Position numbers and translations under genes: made by a program | Shown here: one piece after another, positions 40,064-49,556 of the stretch | How positions within the stretch are numbered: position 1 is the stretch's first letter | Layout: the number at the start of each line of letters is the position of its first letter | The notes under the pieces: model-generated | The model's input: the letters and a program-made list of their open reading frames with translations, nothing else | What the model was told of the DNA's origin: nothing | Databases searched by the model: none | DNA from: Halorhabdus tiamatea SARL4B | Lineage (GTDB): Archaea > Halobacteriota > Halobacteria > Halobacteriales > Haloarculaceae | Length of the DNA stretch: 64,000 nt | NCBI RefSeq assembly: GCF_000470655.1 | Contig: NC_021921.1 | Span: forward strand, 62,001-126,000 | Direction of reading: 5' to 3'

Positions 40064-40336
40064 TCACGCGCAGGTCAGTTCGCAGTCGTAGGTTTTGCTG
40101 TAGAGCCAGTACCCATCGGCGGCAGGTTCCATCGGAGTCGTATAGGTCAGAGACAGCCTGGGGCCGTCCTCGCGGGCCAGCGTTTCGACGAAGTGCCACT
40201 CCTCGGTCCGTTTCGAGAGTGTAATACGATACTGCCAGACGTGAACGTGGTCGTCAGTCACGTACACGGCGTACGTTTCCGGCATCACGTTCTCCCGGTC
40301 CGGCGTGATATCGGGTCCGTTCGTGTCGGTGGTCAT
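40064..40336 (-). CDS. Hypothetical protein
   Basis: A 90-residue protein with a beta-rich body (YAVYVTDDHVHVWQYRITLS; LSLTYTTPMEPAADGYWLY) and CELTC near the C-terminus. No family recognised. ATG 40336 was taken as the start; an inner Met lies 17 codons later. Confidence 0.55.
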   Translation of the reverse strand: MTTDTNGPDITPDRENVMPETYAVYVTDDHVHVWQYRITLSKRTEEWHFVETLAREDGPRLSLTYTTPMEPAADGYWLYSKTYDCELTCA

Positions 40337-40810
40337 CGGCGTTCCTCCGGTTGGAAGCGGCCGACGTAGATGCTTCTGCCGAGCCGACCATGGTGGTCCC
40401 GTCGCCTCCCATCCGATCGAGGATCGAGCGTTGGTTCTGTCCCAAGTCAACTACCTCACCCTACTTGGCTCACCCTGACGGGTTCGCTCGTTGAGGGTGG
40501 GGCTTGTCGGTGGACTCCGCCTCTGACTCTGTAGCAGAGTACGAGACAAATCCTCGGTTCGGCTTCACAGTCCCCGACTTCAGGGCGAGTTGAACCACAC
40601 GAGAACGGAAAAGAACAAGGCGACAGACGTAACCACGAGAACACGATTGGAGTCTTTCATCGGAGACATCCAGACCACATCTCACTTTCAGACGAGAGTA
40701 CCAGCGTAACCGGCGTGGACGAACAAATGGCTGAAACATGGAGAGGCAGTTGATCCGCTCGCACCGACGATCCCAACATAAATACGAGGCAAAGATTCCT
40801 GACAGGAGGC
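40337..40810 (-). other. Gene-free region with a likely transposon remnant
   Basis: No intact gene. On the minus strand, 40450-40640 gives out-of-frame fragments ending STSEPVRVSQVG, recalling the C-terminus of haloarchaeal IS1341-type TnpB. CTCACCCTGACGGGTTCGCT nearby resembles the right-end hairpin of such elements. It is probably a decayed IS200/IS605-family end. Confidence 0.35.
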
Positions 40811-41587
40811 TTAATTGGTCGCTCCAGGACGGACACACTGAGCGATATCACTCGTGTCTTTCATTTCGAATATAAATGTGTCAGCCGGGATAGCGTCTAC
40901 GAGATGCGTATACTCGGTCAAGGGTTCGTGAGTGTCCTCGGTCCCATCGTTATCGTGCAGGTGACAAATGTGTATTCGGTCGCCAAACTGGTCTACGAAC
41001 TCTTGCCAGTGTTCACCGTTCGCTTTCGCGTGCCCGATGTCGAGAGTGACCCGAAGCGTTTCAGCCGAGACGGGGACCGCTGCAAGCATCTCGGCGAGAG
41101 CCGTTGGCGTGGTCGTATAGCGTTGCTTCGAATCGTTTCGAGGCTGATTCTCCAGGCAGAGTGGGACTCCGATGTCATCAGCGTATTCGGCGCATTCGAC
41201 CAGTGAGCGACGTGCGTTGGCAGCCGCCTCTTCACGGACCCACGCTGGGTAGCGATGCGGAACCGAGCCGCCATGGAGGACAACGCCCTCGGCGTCTGCG
41301 GCGAGTGCATCGTCGAGCGTGTCTCGGACGTGATCGACGCTTGCTTCCCGGACAGCATCGTTGAAACTACCGATATTCCAGTCCCTGAACGGCGCGTGGT
41401 ATGTCACAGAGATGTCGTACTGTTCGGCCAACTCGCCGACTGCGGCAGCCGACGGTGCGTCGGGGTGTCCTTCGAGATACTCGCGTTTGAGTTCGATGTG
41501 GTTCAGGCCTAATGAGGTGATGAGTTCGATGAACTCTTCGACCGACTCCTCGAATCGAACGTCCATTGCGGCCCCAAGTCGGGTCAT
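40811..41587 (-). CDS. Sugar phosphate isomerase/epimerase-type TIM barrel in phn operon
   Basis: A 258-residue protein of the AP-endonuclease-2/xylose-isomerase-like TIM-barrel family. Metal-binding features include HGGS, LCLENQP, TLDIGHAK and HLHDNDG. Its start overlaps phnM by four bases. PhnP and PhnN are absent from the cluster, so it may take over a late step of phosphoribosyl phosphate processing, but that is inference. Confidence 0.75.
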   Translation of the reverse strand: MTRLGAAMDVRFEESVEEFIELITSLGLNHIELKREYLEGHPDAPSAAAVGELAEQYDISVTYHAPFRDWNIGSFNDAVREASVDHVRDTLDDALAADAEGVVLHGGSVPHRYPAWVREEAAANARRSLVECAEYADDIGVPLCLENQPRNDSKQRYTTTPTALAEMLAAVPVSAETLRVTLDIGHAKANGEHWQEFVDQFGDRIHICHLHDNDGTEDTHEPLTEYTHLVDAIPADTFIFEMKDTSDIAQCVRPGATN

Positions 41588-42750
41588 TGCGTACCCTCCG
41601 CGTGATAGACTGGGTCCCCGGCGACGAACGCACGGACCACTGTCGGCGTCGGTTCCTCGTCGACCACCACGAGATCAGCCCGGGCATCTTCGACAATCCG
41701 CCCTCTATCGGTCAGTCCAACGGCTTCGGCCGGGTTCTTCGTGACGCGGGCGACTCGTGTCGGGAGCGATTCGCCTGTGTCCACAAACGGCGCCGCCAAG
41801 AGCGACATCGGGTAGTAATCTGCGACCAATGCGTCGACAGCGCCGGCCTCTATCGTATCAGCTGTTCGAAGGTTCCCCCACTGGCTCTCGCCACGGACGA
41901 GATTCGGTGCCCCCATTGTGACAGTCATGCCGATGTCGTGGGCTCGCTGTGCGGTCTCGAGCGTGATCGGGTACTCACTTATGTCGACACCGACATCGGC
42001 GAGGTGTTCGACCTCACCGGTATTTTCGTCGTCGTGTGAGGCTACGGGAATATTGTGATGGGTGGCCGTCGAGACGATATCGGTCACTCGGTCGCGTATC
42101 GTCTCGATATTCGGTCGCTGTCGCCGCTGAATTATGCTTTCTATCTCCTCGACCGAGTGATCGCGTGTGCCCTGGTAGTACTGACGAAACGCCTCCTCGT
42201 CCTCGAACTGTCCTTTTCCTGGCACGTGGCTCATCACCGAGACGAGGCTCACCGTTTCGTCGTTGATGACAGCGGTCACCGCGTCGACTGACTCCTCCTG
42301 CGTTACTTCACACCGGGCGTGGATTCGGTGATCGGCGATGAGGTCGTCGGAGTCTCGGACGGCAGCCGTGATTTCTGACGCTATTTCGGGTGACCGATCG
42401 GCCTCGTGATCGACCTCGAACGAAATCGCGTGGAACTTCGTCGTGATTCCGGCGGCGACATTCGCGCGATCACTTCCAGCCAGGGCGAGCCCCGTGTCCA
42501 TACGTGCCCCTGACCGCGGATACAGTTCGGTCTCGATGTCGTCACCGTGGAGGTCGATCAGTCCGGGGAGTACCAAACACCCTTCGGCGTCGATACGCTG
42601 GTCCGCCTGACGGTCGACGTCCCCGATGCCGGCGAGGCGGTCACCCTCGATTCGGACAGCCCCTTCGATGACATCAGTGGGCGTAACGATGCGGGCGTTT
42701 TCGATGACCGTCGTCGCGGTCGAGACTTGCTCGTCGTACTGGCTACTCAT
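41584..42750 (-). CDS. phnM: PhnM, alpha-D-ribose 1-methylphosphonate 5-triphosphate diphosphatase
   Basis: A 388-residue amidohydrolase. DLHGDDIE holds the metal ligands near the N-terminus; HDDENT and the conserved YPITLE...MGAPNLVRG segment fit PhnM. It removes pyrophosphate from the triphosphate intermediate of the C-P lyase pathway. Both ends overlap neighbours by four bases, so the operon is tightly coupled. Confidence 0.9.
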   Translation of the reverse strand: MSSQYDEQVSTATTVIENARIVTPTDVIEGAVRIEGDRLAGIGDVDRQADQRIDAEGCLVLPGLIDLHGDDIETELYPRSGARMDTGLALAGSDRANVAAGITTKFHAISFEVDHEADRSPEIASEITAAVRDSDDLIADHRIHARCEVTQEESVDAVTAVINDETVSLVSVMSHVPGKGQFEDEEAFRQYYQGTRDHSVEEIESIIQRRQRPNIETIRDRVTDIVSTATHHNIPVASHDDENTGEVEHLADVGVDISEYPITLETAQRAHDIGMTVTMGAPNLVRGESQWGNLRTADTIEAGAVDALVADYYPMSLLAAPFVDTGESLPTRVARVTKNPAEAVGLTDRGRIVEDARADLVVVDEEPTPTVVRAFVAGDPVYHAEGTQ

Positions 42751-43475
42751 ACGACCGCCTCCTGATACTCGTCAACGTCGACGATGCGTTGGAGCCGTGC
42801 CTGGTCGACGACGACGACACGGTCTGCCACTGCCTCGACGACGTCAGCGTTGTGGAAGACACCGATAACGGTGGTGCCGTCGTCAAGTGCGTCACGAAGG
42901 AGTTCGATCGCTGCTTCCCGGGTATCCGGGTCGAGGGCACTGGTCGGTTCGTCGAGGAGCAGGAGGTCTGGATCCGTGGCTAGGGCCTGTGCGAGGTTCA
43001 CTCGCTGTCGTTCGCCACCACTGAAGGTTGCAGGATATGCCTCCCACAGTTCCGACGGCAACTGTAACCGAGAGAGTAACTCTTCTGCACGCTGGCGGGC
43101 AACGTCGGTGGCCATTCCCTGCTCGCGGAGTGGACGAGCGACAACATCGACTGCGGGCACCCGCGGAATCTCTGTGAGGAACTGGGAAGTGTACCCGATG
43201 GCGTTCTCACGGAGTCGGAGAATCTCGCGCTCGTCACAGGTCGCCAAATCGACTTCACGCTCGCCGTTCTGATAGACGATCGCTCCACTCGACGGTTCGT
43301 AGGTCCGATAAATGCATTTTAGCAGCGACGACTTTCCGCTGCCGGATTCACCGACGACGGCGACGAACTCTCCATCGTCGACGGTGAACGAGATATCGTC
43401 TACCCCGACGACTCGCTTATTGTCCAGAATGTGCATCTCGAAGGTCTTGCTCAGGTTCTCGATCGATAGGGCCAT
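42747..43475 (-). CDS. phnL: PhnL, ABC-type ATPase of the C-P lyase complex
   Basis: A 242-residue ATPase with Walker A GESGSGKSS, signature FSGGERQR and Walker B LLLLDEPT. PhnL works with PhnGHI in forming the ribose phosphonate intermediate. Order KLM and the overlap with phnM confirm the assignment. Confidence 0.9.
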   Translation of the reverse strand: MALSIENLSKTFEMHILDNKRVVGVDDISFTVDDGEFVAVVGESGSGKSSLLKCIYRTYEPSSGAIVYQNGEREVDLATCDEREILRLRENAIGYTSQFLTEIPRVPAVDVVARPLREQGMATDVARQRAEELLSRLQLPSELWEAYPATFSGGERQRVNLAQALATDPDLLLLDEPTSALDPDTREAAIELLRDALDDGTTVIGVFHNADVVEAVADRVVVVDQARLQRIVDVDEYQEAVV

Positions 43476-43477
43476 TA

Positions 43478-44308
43478 TTATATCACCGAATTGATCAGCG
43501 TCTGCGTGTATTCGTGGTGTGGGTCTTCCATAATACGGTCAGTGAGGCCAGACTCGATGACGCGTCCGTGACGCATCACGAGCGTCCGGTCGGCCAGTAA
43601 CCGAACCACTTCGAGGTCGTGCGAGACGACGATCGCAGCCACATCTTGTTCGCGTTGGATACGTCGGAACGTATCCAGAACCTGTGCCTGGACACTCACG
43701 TCCAGCCCTGTCGTCGGCTCGTCGAGGACGACGAGTTCGGGATTGGTAGCGAGCGCACGGGCGATCTGGACGCGACGTTGCATCCCACCGGAGTACGTGT
43801 GTGTGGGGTCGTCCATTCGGTCGACCGGGACTTCCGTTTCTTCGAACAGCTCTCGGACGCGTGCTCGGACGTCTTCGTAATTACGCCATCCGGCAGCGAG
43901 GAGTTTCTCGGCAACGTTCCCACCGCCGGAGAACTCCAGTTGGAGCCCGTCACGGATGTGTTGGTGGACGAGGCTGATGTGGTCGTTTCGCAAACGCTGT
44001 CGCGTCTGGTAGTCGGCCTGTCGCAGGTTTCCGTCGTACTGTTCGTACCGAATGTCACCGTCGACGGTCCCCTCCTCAGCGGGTTCGAGCGCGAGCATTT
44101 CGGCGAGACTCGACTTCCCCGACCCTGACTCGCCGACGATACCGAGCACTTCGCCCGTTTCGACGGTCAGGTCGACGTCGGCACAGGCGACGATGCTTCC
44201 GCATGTCGGACACTGGTTCGTCCCGGCCGTGTCACCGGTTCGAGTGAGACAGTCCGAACAGCCGTCACCGTATCGTTTCGTCAAGCCCTCGGCTTCGAAC
44301 AGAGTCAT
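43478..44308 (-). CDS. phnK: PhnK, ABC-type ATPase of the C-P lyase complex
   Basis: A 276-residue ATPase with GESGSGKSS, YSGGMQRR and LVVLDEPT. Compared with E. coli it has an N-terminal insert with two cysteine pairs (CSDC and CPTC), a known variation in PhnK proteins, likely a metal site. PhnK binds the PhnGHIJ core. Confidence 0.9.
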   Translation of the reverse strand: MTLFEAEGLTKRYGDGCSDCLTRTGDTAGTNQCPTCGSIVACADVDLTVETGEVLGIVGESGSGKSSLAEMLALEPAEEGTVDGDIRYEQYDGNLRQADYQTRQRLRNDHISLVHQHIRDGLQLEFSGGGNVAEKLLAAGWRNYEDVRARVRELFEETEVPVDRMDDPTHTYSGGMQRRVQIARALATNPELVVLDEPTTGLDVSVQAQVLDTFRRIQREQDVAAIVVSHDLEVVRLLADRTLVMRHGRVIESGLTDRIMEDPHHEYTQTLINSVI

Positions 44309-45312
44309 CTCCCCTCACCTCCCGAACTGCCGGCCGCATCTGGCGTCCCGGGACCCCAGTCGACGCCGTCCCTGTCACAATGGTGGTCTTTGGTGAGATG
44401 AGGGGCATCCTGTCGTTTCAGGCAAAACGACGTATCGTTGCACGCATAGACGCGCTGGCCGTCGTCGGTCTCGACTTCCGTCAAGAATGTGTCCGTCGAC
44501 CCGCAGGCGTGACACGGCGTTTCGGGGAACCGCTCGACCTGAAACTCGCGGTCCTCGAAGGCCAGCGGCTCGACGTCAGTGTGCGGTGGCACGGCGTAGA
44601 TGCGGGCCTCACGGCCGGCAGCGAACACGAACAGGTTGTCAGCATCGTCCAGCTTAGGAACATCCCAGCGTGGGATCGGCGACGGATCCATCAGGTAGCG
44701 TCCGGCGACCATCACCGGGTACCGGGCTGCGATGTTGATTTCGCCGTATTCGACGACGTTCTCGTAGAGGTGCACCCACATCTTCCCGTAGTTCTTGTGG
44801 GCATGTCGCCGTCGGTTGGCCGCGTCCGAGCCATCGACCTTTCTGAGCGCGTCCGTGATCGGCACCTGTAATACGAGAATCTGATCGTCAGCCAGCACTT
44901 CCTCGGGGATGCGGTGACGGGTCTGAATAACGTCTGCGTCTGTCGCATCGGTTGTTGTCTCTACATCCGCGGTGTTGGCGGCTAATCGGCGGATATTTGC
45001 CGCGTTGACCGACTCGTCCGAGCCCTGGTCGATCACTTTGAACGTATCGTCGGGACCCAGAAGCGACAGTGATGCCTGAATACCGCCGGTCCCCCACCCG
45101 CGAGCGAGCGGCATCGGTCGCGATGCGTACGGTACCTGATGGCCCGGGAGTGCAATAGCTTTGAGAACGGCACGCCGGACCTCGCGTTTCGTGTGTTCGT
45201 CCAGATAGGCGTAGTTGTATCCCTCCAGTCCGTCACCTTTGAGCGCTTCCAGAGCCGCATCAACCGAAGCAGCGGAACCTGTCCCGTCGGAAACAGCGTT
45301 GCTGTCAGTCAT
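44305..45312 (-). CDS. phnJ: PhnJ, radical SAM C-P lyase
   Basis: A 335-residue protein. The CHACGS, ACND and SFC cysteines near the C-terminus match the iron-sulfur/cysteine cluster of PhnJ, which cleaves the C-P bond through a glycyl and a thiyl radical. RPMPLARGWGTGGIQ is the family's signature. It overlaps phnI by eight bases. The C-terminal extension after the cluster is rich in Gly and Asp. Confidence 0.9.
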   Translation of the reverse strand: MTDSNAVSDGTGSAASVDAALEALKGDGLEGYNYAYLDEHTKREVRRAVLKAIALPGHQVPYASRPMPLARGWGTGGIQASLSLLGPDDTFKVIDQGSDESVNAANIRRLAANTADVETTTDATDADVIQTRHRIPEEVLADDQILVLQVPITDALRKVDGSDAANRRRHAHKNYGKMWVHLYENVVEYGEINIAARYPVMVAGRYLMDPSPIPRWDVPKLDDADNLFVFAAGREARIYAVPPHTDVEPLAFEDREFQVERFPETPCHACGSTDTFLTEVETDDGQRVYACNDTSFCLKRQDAPHLTKDHHCDRDGVDWGPGTPDAAGSSGGEGR

Positions 45313-46435
45313 CGGCGTTCACCTCTGGGCTGTCCGCATCGGATTTGCCTGATTTGGACCCGTTCCTGAGCCCCTTCCGGTCACGAATACCGCGAATTCG
45401 GTCGAGGATCGACTGGAACGTGACGTAGTGGGGGAGTTTGAGGTGTTCGATGAACCCGAAGGAGTCCATCCCATCGATCGTGTCGAGGACGAATTCGGGG
45501 TCTTCAGCCGGTTCGTCTTCACCGTCGAGTTGCATCGACGCGTCCAGAATGGTCATCGAAATCGCTTTGCGTTCGTTGCGTCCGAACGTTAGCCCGTACC
45601 CGAACGCGAACTGCGGGTCGTCACGCTTTGCATACACCGGGACAACCGCCTCGCTTTCGCTCACCTCGATTTCGGTAACGGTCACTGAATCGCCAGTGTA
45701 CGGATGATCGATCGTCACCGGTAATCGACCGACCTTGACTTCCGCGAGTGTCGGGTGAACCTGCCCGTATCCCCGGAGCGCCGAATAGCCGAGTGCAGTT
45801 ACAGCGCCGGTTTCACCGCGAGCAAGTTCTTGTAAGATCGCATCACGACTTGTTGGGTGTGTTACGGACTCTCGTGTCGTGTCCGTTGGTGCGGATTCGT
45901 CCTCGCTATCCGGTTCGTGGACGAGCCCTTCCTCACGCAGGATGTCCATCACGTTCGTCAGTGTCTCGGGGGAGTCTTCATCGATAGCCCACTCATCTGT
46001 CGGATCTGCGGATGTATCGGTTTCAGTCTCTTCGGCAAGCTCAAAATCGAGTAAGCGCTGCGTGTAGTCCTTCGTGGGGCCGAGAATCTGTCCGCCCGGA
46101 ACGTCCTTGTATGCAGGAGAGACCCGCCTGATCGCGAACATTTCGTCGGGATCGACGGGATCTGTTTCTCCCCAGCGTTCCAACGTTGAGCGGTATGCGC
46201 GCAACAGGAACGAAGCCTCAACAGTGTCTCCCTGGGCCTGTTTCACCGCAAGGGCAGCGAGTCGCGGAGCGTAGAGACCGCTATCGCTCATGACCTGTGC
46301 ACTCAGACGCCCCAGCTGCCCCTCGATTTGTTCAAGATCGAGGACCTCTCCAGTGGTATCTAAACGCTGTTTTTCGAACAACTGCTCCGCACGATCGATA
46401 ATTTCCTCGCCGGCCTTGACGGCGACGTACCCCAT
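45305..46435 (-). CDS. phnI: PhnI, nucleosidase subunit of C-P lyase
   Basis: A 376-residue protein beginning MGYVAVKAGEE, equal to the usual PhnI start, so the longer frame to 46486 is rejected. PhnI displaces adenine from ATP and, with PhnGHL, forms the ribose-phosphonate triphosphate. The C-terminal region is charged. Its neighbours phnH and phnJ abut or overlap. Confidence 0.9.
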   Translation of the reverse strand: MGYVAVKAGEEIIDRAEQLFEKQRLDTTGEVLDLEQIEGQLGRLSAQVMSDSGLYAPRLAALAVKQAQGDTVEASFLLRAYRSTLERWGETDPVDPDEMFAIRRVSPAYKDVPGGQILGPTKDYTQRLLDFELAEETETDTSADPTDEWAIDEDSPETLTNVMDILREEGLVHEPDSEDESAPTDTTRESVTHPTSRDAILQELARGETGAVTALGYSALRGYGQVHPTLAEVKVGRLPVTIDHPYTGDSVTVTEIEVSESEAVVPVYAKRDDPQFAFGYGLTFGRNERKAISMTILDASMQLDGEDEPAEDPEFVLDTIDGMDSFGFIEHLKLPHYVTFQSILDRIRGIRDRKGLRNGSKSGKSDADSPEVNADD

Positions 46436-46436
46436 C

Positions 46437-46988
46437 TCACGCCACCTCCAGAGAGACAGACCGTGGTACTGCGACAATCTGGTCACCGACAGTGAACACT
46501 ACGTCGATACCGCGCGGATACGTCGACTGCGCTTGGCGAATCGAATCGAGTTCGGCGGCTGGTAGCCCAATGTGCACCGTCGTTGCATCTGGGACGCCCG
46601 GCCCTGACAGCGTAACGCTCGTCGAACCCTCGGTAGTGCTGTTCGAAACCGACTCGACACGATAGACCACCGTCGCCCCGTCACTGGGTTCAACGAGCGA
46701 TCCACGGTCCAGTTTACCGACATCCCACGATGGCGCGCCGTGGGTGTGAACGATGTCAGCGTCTTCTGGTTGTGCGTCCTGGAGGCGGCCCTGCTCCGAA
46801 AGAGCCTTTTGTAACGTACCATCTGACGTATGGGTTTTGATTTCGTGGTCAACGAGGGTCGCCACAACGGCATAGTCGGCCGGTTCGGTCGGCGTCTGCT
46901 GGATCGTTCCAGGCCGACTCATCGCATCACAGAGTGTTCGGAAGGTCTCACGTGTCCCGTGGACGGGATCGATACCGAGTGCTCTCAT
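46437..46988 (-). CDS. phnH: PhnH, C-P lyase subunit
   Basis: A 183-residue protein with VHGTRETFRTLCDAMSRPG near the start, a strong PhnH signature, and the family's LPAAELDSIR...YPRGIDVVF segment. It forms part of the PhnGHIJ core. Its start overlaps phnG by four bases. Confidence 0.9.
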   Translation of the reverse strand: MRALGIDPVHGTRETFRTLCDAMSRPGTIQQTPTEPADYAVVATLVDHEIKTHTSDGTLQKALSEQGRLQDAQPEDADIVHTHGAPSWDVGKLDRGSLVEPSDGATVVYRVESVSNSTTEGSTSVTLSGPGVPDATTVHIGLPAAELDSIRQAQSTYPRGIDVVFTVGDQIVAVPRSVSLEVA

Positions 46989-47428
46989 AGTTCGTCCTCC
47001 ATCGTCTCGAATTCGACTGCAGTATGCTGGCTCTCATTCCACTCCTGTGTCTGTTCGGCTCGGCGGTTCCTCCCGGCCGCTTCGAGCGCTTCCACGATTT
47101 CATCGCTCAGCTCGTGGCGGGCCGCGACAGCGGCATCGACGATAGCCCCGGAAAGTGCGGCTCGTTCGGACTTCCCAGGCTGCATCGCAAAGCCACGGTT
47201 CTGAGTGAGCTTCACCTCTGCAGGCGTCACCACGACTTCGCCCAGGTTGAACGGGCGATGCTCAACAGGCTCACGTACCTGCTGCATGAGCAACTGTGGC
47301 TTCGGTTCCTGAAGGACCGTCATATTCGGATTCGGCTCGAGAATTTCATTTGCGAATCGAGCGAGTACATCCTCATCGCATGCAGCGATGAGTTCGAACC
47401 GATCCGATCGGTCGTAGGCGTCGTTCAT
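46985..47428 (-). CDS. phnG: PhnG, C-P lyase subunit
   Basis: About 147 residues from ATG 47428. LMQQVREPVEHRPFNLGEVV and GFAMQPGKSERAALSGAIVDAA are typical of PhnG. It opens the phnGHIJKLM operon. The upstream region contains AGAGAGTACTCAGA, also found near the PhoU genes. Confidence 0.9.
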   Translation of the reverse strand: MNDAYDRSDRFELIAACDEDVLARFANEILEPNPNMTVLQEPKPQLLMQQVREPVEHRPFNLGEVVVTPAEVKLTQNRGFAMQPGKSERAALSGAIVDAAVAARHELSDEIVEALEAAGRNRRAEQTQEWNESQHTAVEFETMEDEL

Positions 47429-47469
47429 ACAAGCAACTTGAAGAACCTCCAACAATCCATTAAGACTTC

Positions 47470-47483
47470 TCTGAGTACTCTCT
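47470..47483 (-). promoter_or_regulatory. Shared 14-base motif upstream of phnG
   Basis: AGAGAGTACTCAGA on the minus strand, 42-55 bases before ATG 47428. It is identical to 51478-51491. A similar TACTCTACTCAGA lies near 47655 before phnD. Likely a phosphate-starvation operator. Confidence 0.5.
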
Positions 47484-47704
47484 ATTGGAATTCTCGAATG
47501 GAGGAAATATGGCCACCCGATAGCTGAGAGTCTATATGTCTATGTACGAAAGTTCAAGTCCCATATTCAAACCCAAATCAAATACGGTCAGTATCGAAAA
47601 CAAGTCCTGTAGACGGTGATAGTAGCATAATTTCCCAACAGGGCAGGTTGCCTATACTCTACTCAGACAACGGTTATTGGGGAATCACCTGACCACCAGT
47701 ATGT

Positions 47705-48766
47705 ATGCCCACTAACCCAGAGGGATCCGATACCGAGCCAACATCCGACACGAACATCGTATCGAGTGACCATGCAAAAATGACAACGCGGCGAGAATTC
47801 ATTGCTGGAAGTGCTGTGGCAATGGCCGGCGTTGCGGGGTGTCTCGGCAGCAGCCAAGGGTCCGCAGCGGACGATGAGACGGTAACGTTCCTCCTCAAGC
47901 CCGTCGAGAATCCACAGGACATGAAAGCCCAGTACGAGCCGGTCAAAAAACATCTCGAGGCTGAAGTCGACGGTATTACCGTCGAAACGCCGGTATCTAA
48001 TGGATACTCCGGTGTCGAGCGGTCTTTAAAAAGTGGACGTGCTGAGTTATCAATTGGCGATGTCGTCGCGTTCTCGTTTCCCGACCTGGTCGATGTTCTC
48101 GGAACCCAGTACCTCGCGGGGGCGTCATCGTTCTATTTCTCCATGCTCGTCACGAAACCCGAGTACAATATCGGGAATCTGACCGATCTCAAAGGCACAG
48201 AGATCTCATTCTGCGACGTCTTGTCGACGAGTGGATCAGTGTACCCGCTCTCTGCACTCGAGGAAGCTGGACTCGACATCGGTGATGCGCCGACCGGAGA
48301 CCCTGTCGACTTCAGCGGCACGTGGTCGAATCACGACCAATCGTTCAGGACCTTCATCGACAGAGAAAATATCAAAGCGAACGCCAACTACGGGAAGCCT
48401 GCCTATCCCTATCTGACAGAGAGTCACCTGCAGGACATCGGTGCCTTGGATCGAATTACAGCACACTCACCGTGGGCGGACAAAATCGGAACGAAGACTG
48501 ATGAGCAGGAACTCGAAATCGCCTGGATCTCCGAGCGCGTTCCCTACGAACCGGTAATCACGCGCGCTGGCTGGGACTCTCCGAAACGTGAGGCAGTCGA
48601 ACAGACTCTCCTAGAGATGACAGCGAGTGATCTCGAAGAGTACAGATCCGGTGAAGACGTGTCACTGCCCATGACGGGGCTCACAGACACGAGTATGGAG
48701 GACTACGAGGCAGTTCGGCGGCGAGTCACGGAACTCGGCGTTTTGGAGAGCAAGAAGGAGGAATGA
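47705..48766 (+). CDS. phnD: PhnD-like phosphonate-binding lipoprotein
   Basis: A 353-residue protein with a Tat signal and lipobox (RREFIAGSAVAMAGVAGCLG, cysteine near 48), followed by the PhnD-type periplasmic-binding fold. A TTATTGGGG box 30 bases before ATG 47705 supports that start; ATG 47780, just before the Tat motif, is also possible. It captures phosphonates outside the membrane for PhnCE. It is divergent from phnG. Confidence 0.88.
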   Translation: MPTNPEGSDTEPTSDTNIVSSDHAKMTTRREFIAGSAVAMAGVAGCLGSSQGSAADDETVTFLLKPVENPQDMKAQYEPVKKHLEAEVDGITVETPVSNGYSGVERSLKSGRAELSIGDVVAFSFPDLVDVLGTQYLAGASSFYFSMLVTKPEYNIGNLTDLKGTEISFCDVLSTSGSVYPLSALEEAGLDIGDAPTGDPVDFSGTWSNHDQSFRTFIDRENIKANANYGKPAYPYLTESHLQDIGALDRITAHSPWADKIGTKTDEQELEIAWISERVPYEPVITRAGWDSPKREAVEQTLLEMTASDLEEYRSGEDVSLPMTGLTDTSMEDYEAVRRRVTELGVLESKKEE

Positions 48767-48776
48767 GATTCAGCTC

Positions 48777-49556
48777 ATGTTAAATATATCAAACTTATCA
48801 AAGCAGTACGACGATACAGTCGCATTAGATGATGTCTCGTTCGAGGTCAGCAACGATGAGTTCGTAGTTCTCCTCGGACCATCCGGCGCAGGAAAATCGA
48901 CGCTCCTTCGGTGCTTGAACGGTCTCACTACCCCGACATCAGGGGAAATAACAATCGACGGGAAGACGCTAAAGGACTCCCGGGCGGACGTCGGGATGGT
49001 ATTCCAACAACACAACCTTGTCGAGGATATGAGTGCTTTCAAAAACGCGCTAACCGGCGCGTTACATGACACGCCGTTCATCCGGAGTCTCCTCGGGTGG
49101 TACGGAGCGGACTCAGAGGCTGCAGCGCTGGAAGCCCTCCAAACTGTCGGGTTATTGGAAGAATCCCATCAGTCCGTTCACAGCATGAGCGGCGGTCAAC
49201 AGCAGCGAGTCGGAATCGCCCGCGCTCTCGTTCAGGAGCCCAGCCTTATGTTGGCCGACGAGCCAGTTGCGAGCCTCGATCCGGGGAGTGCAGAGGAGGT
49301 GATGGACTGTCTCCGCAGAGCTTCCAGGGGCTGGAAAACGCCGGTGATTGCAAGCCTCCATCAAATCAATATCGCTCAGGCATTCGGAGACAGATTCATC
49401 GGCCTCCGCGAAGGCCGAGTGGTGTTCGATGGTGGTCCAAGTGAATTGACGACAGCGGTTCTCGACGATCTGTATCAAGGCGTTACAACAGTAACTGGCG
49501 CACCGTCGACAACCCCGAGCGACAAGGATCGTCCCGCTATGAAGCTCAAAACATGA
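48777..49556 (+). CDS. phnC: PhnC, phosphonate ABC transporter ATPase
   Basis: A 259-residue ATPase with GPSGAGKST, the signature MSGGQQQRV, and LADEPVASLDP. It lies 10 bases after phnD and overlaps phnE, forming one transporter operon. Confidence 0.92.
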   Translation: MLNISNLSKQYDDTVALDDVSFEVSNDEFVVLLGPSGAGKSTLLRCLNGLTTPTSGEITIDGKTLKDSRADVGMVFQQHNLVEDMSAFKNALTGALHDTPFIRSLLGWYGADSEAAALEALQTVGLLEESHQSVHSMSGGQQQRVGIARALVQEPSLMLADEPVASLDPGSAEEVMDCLRRASRGWKTPVIASLHQINIAQAFGDRFIGLREGRVVFDGGPSELTTAVLDDLYQGVTTVTGAPSTTPSDKDRPAMKLKT

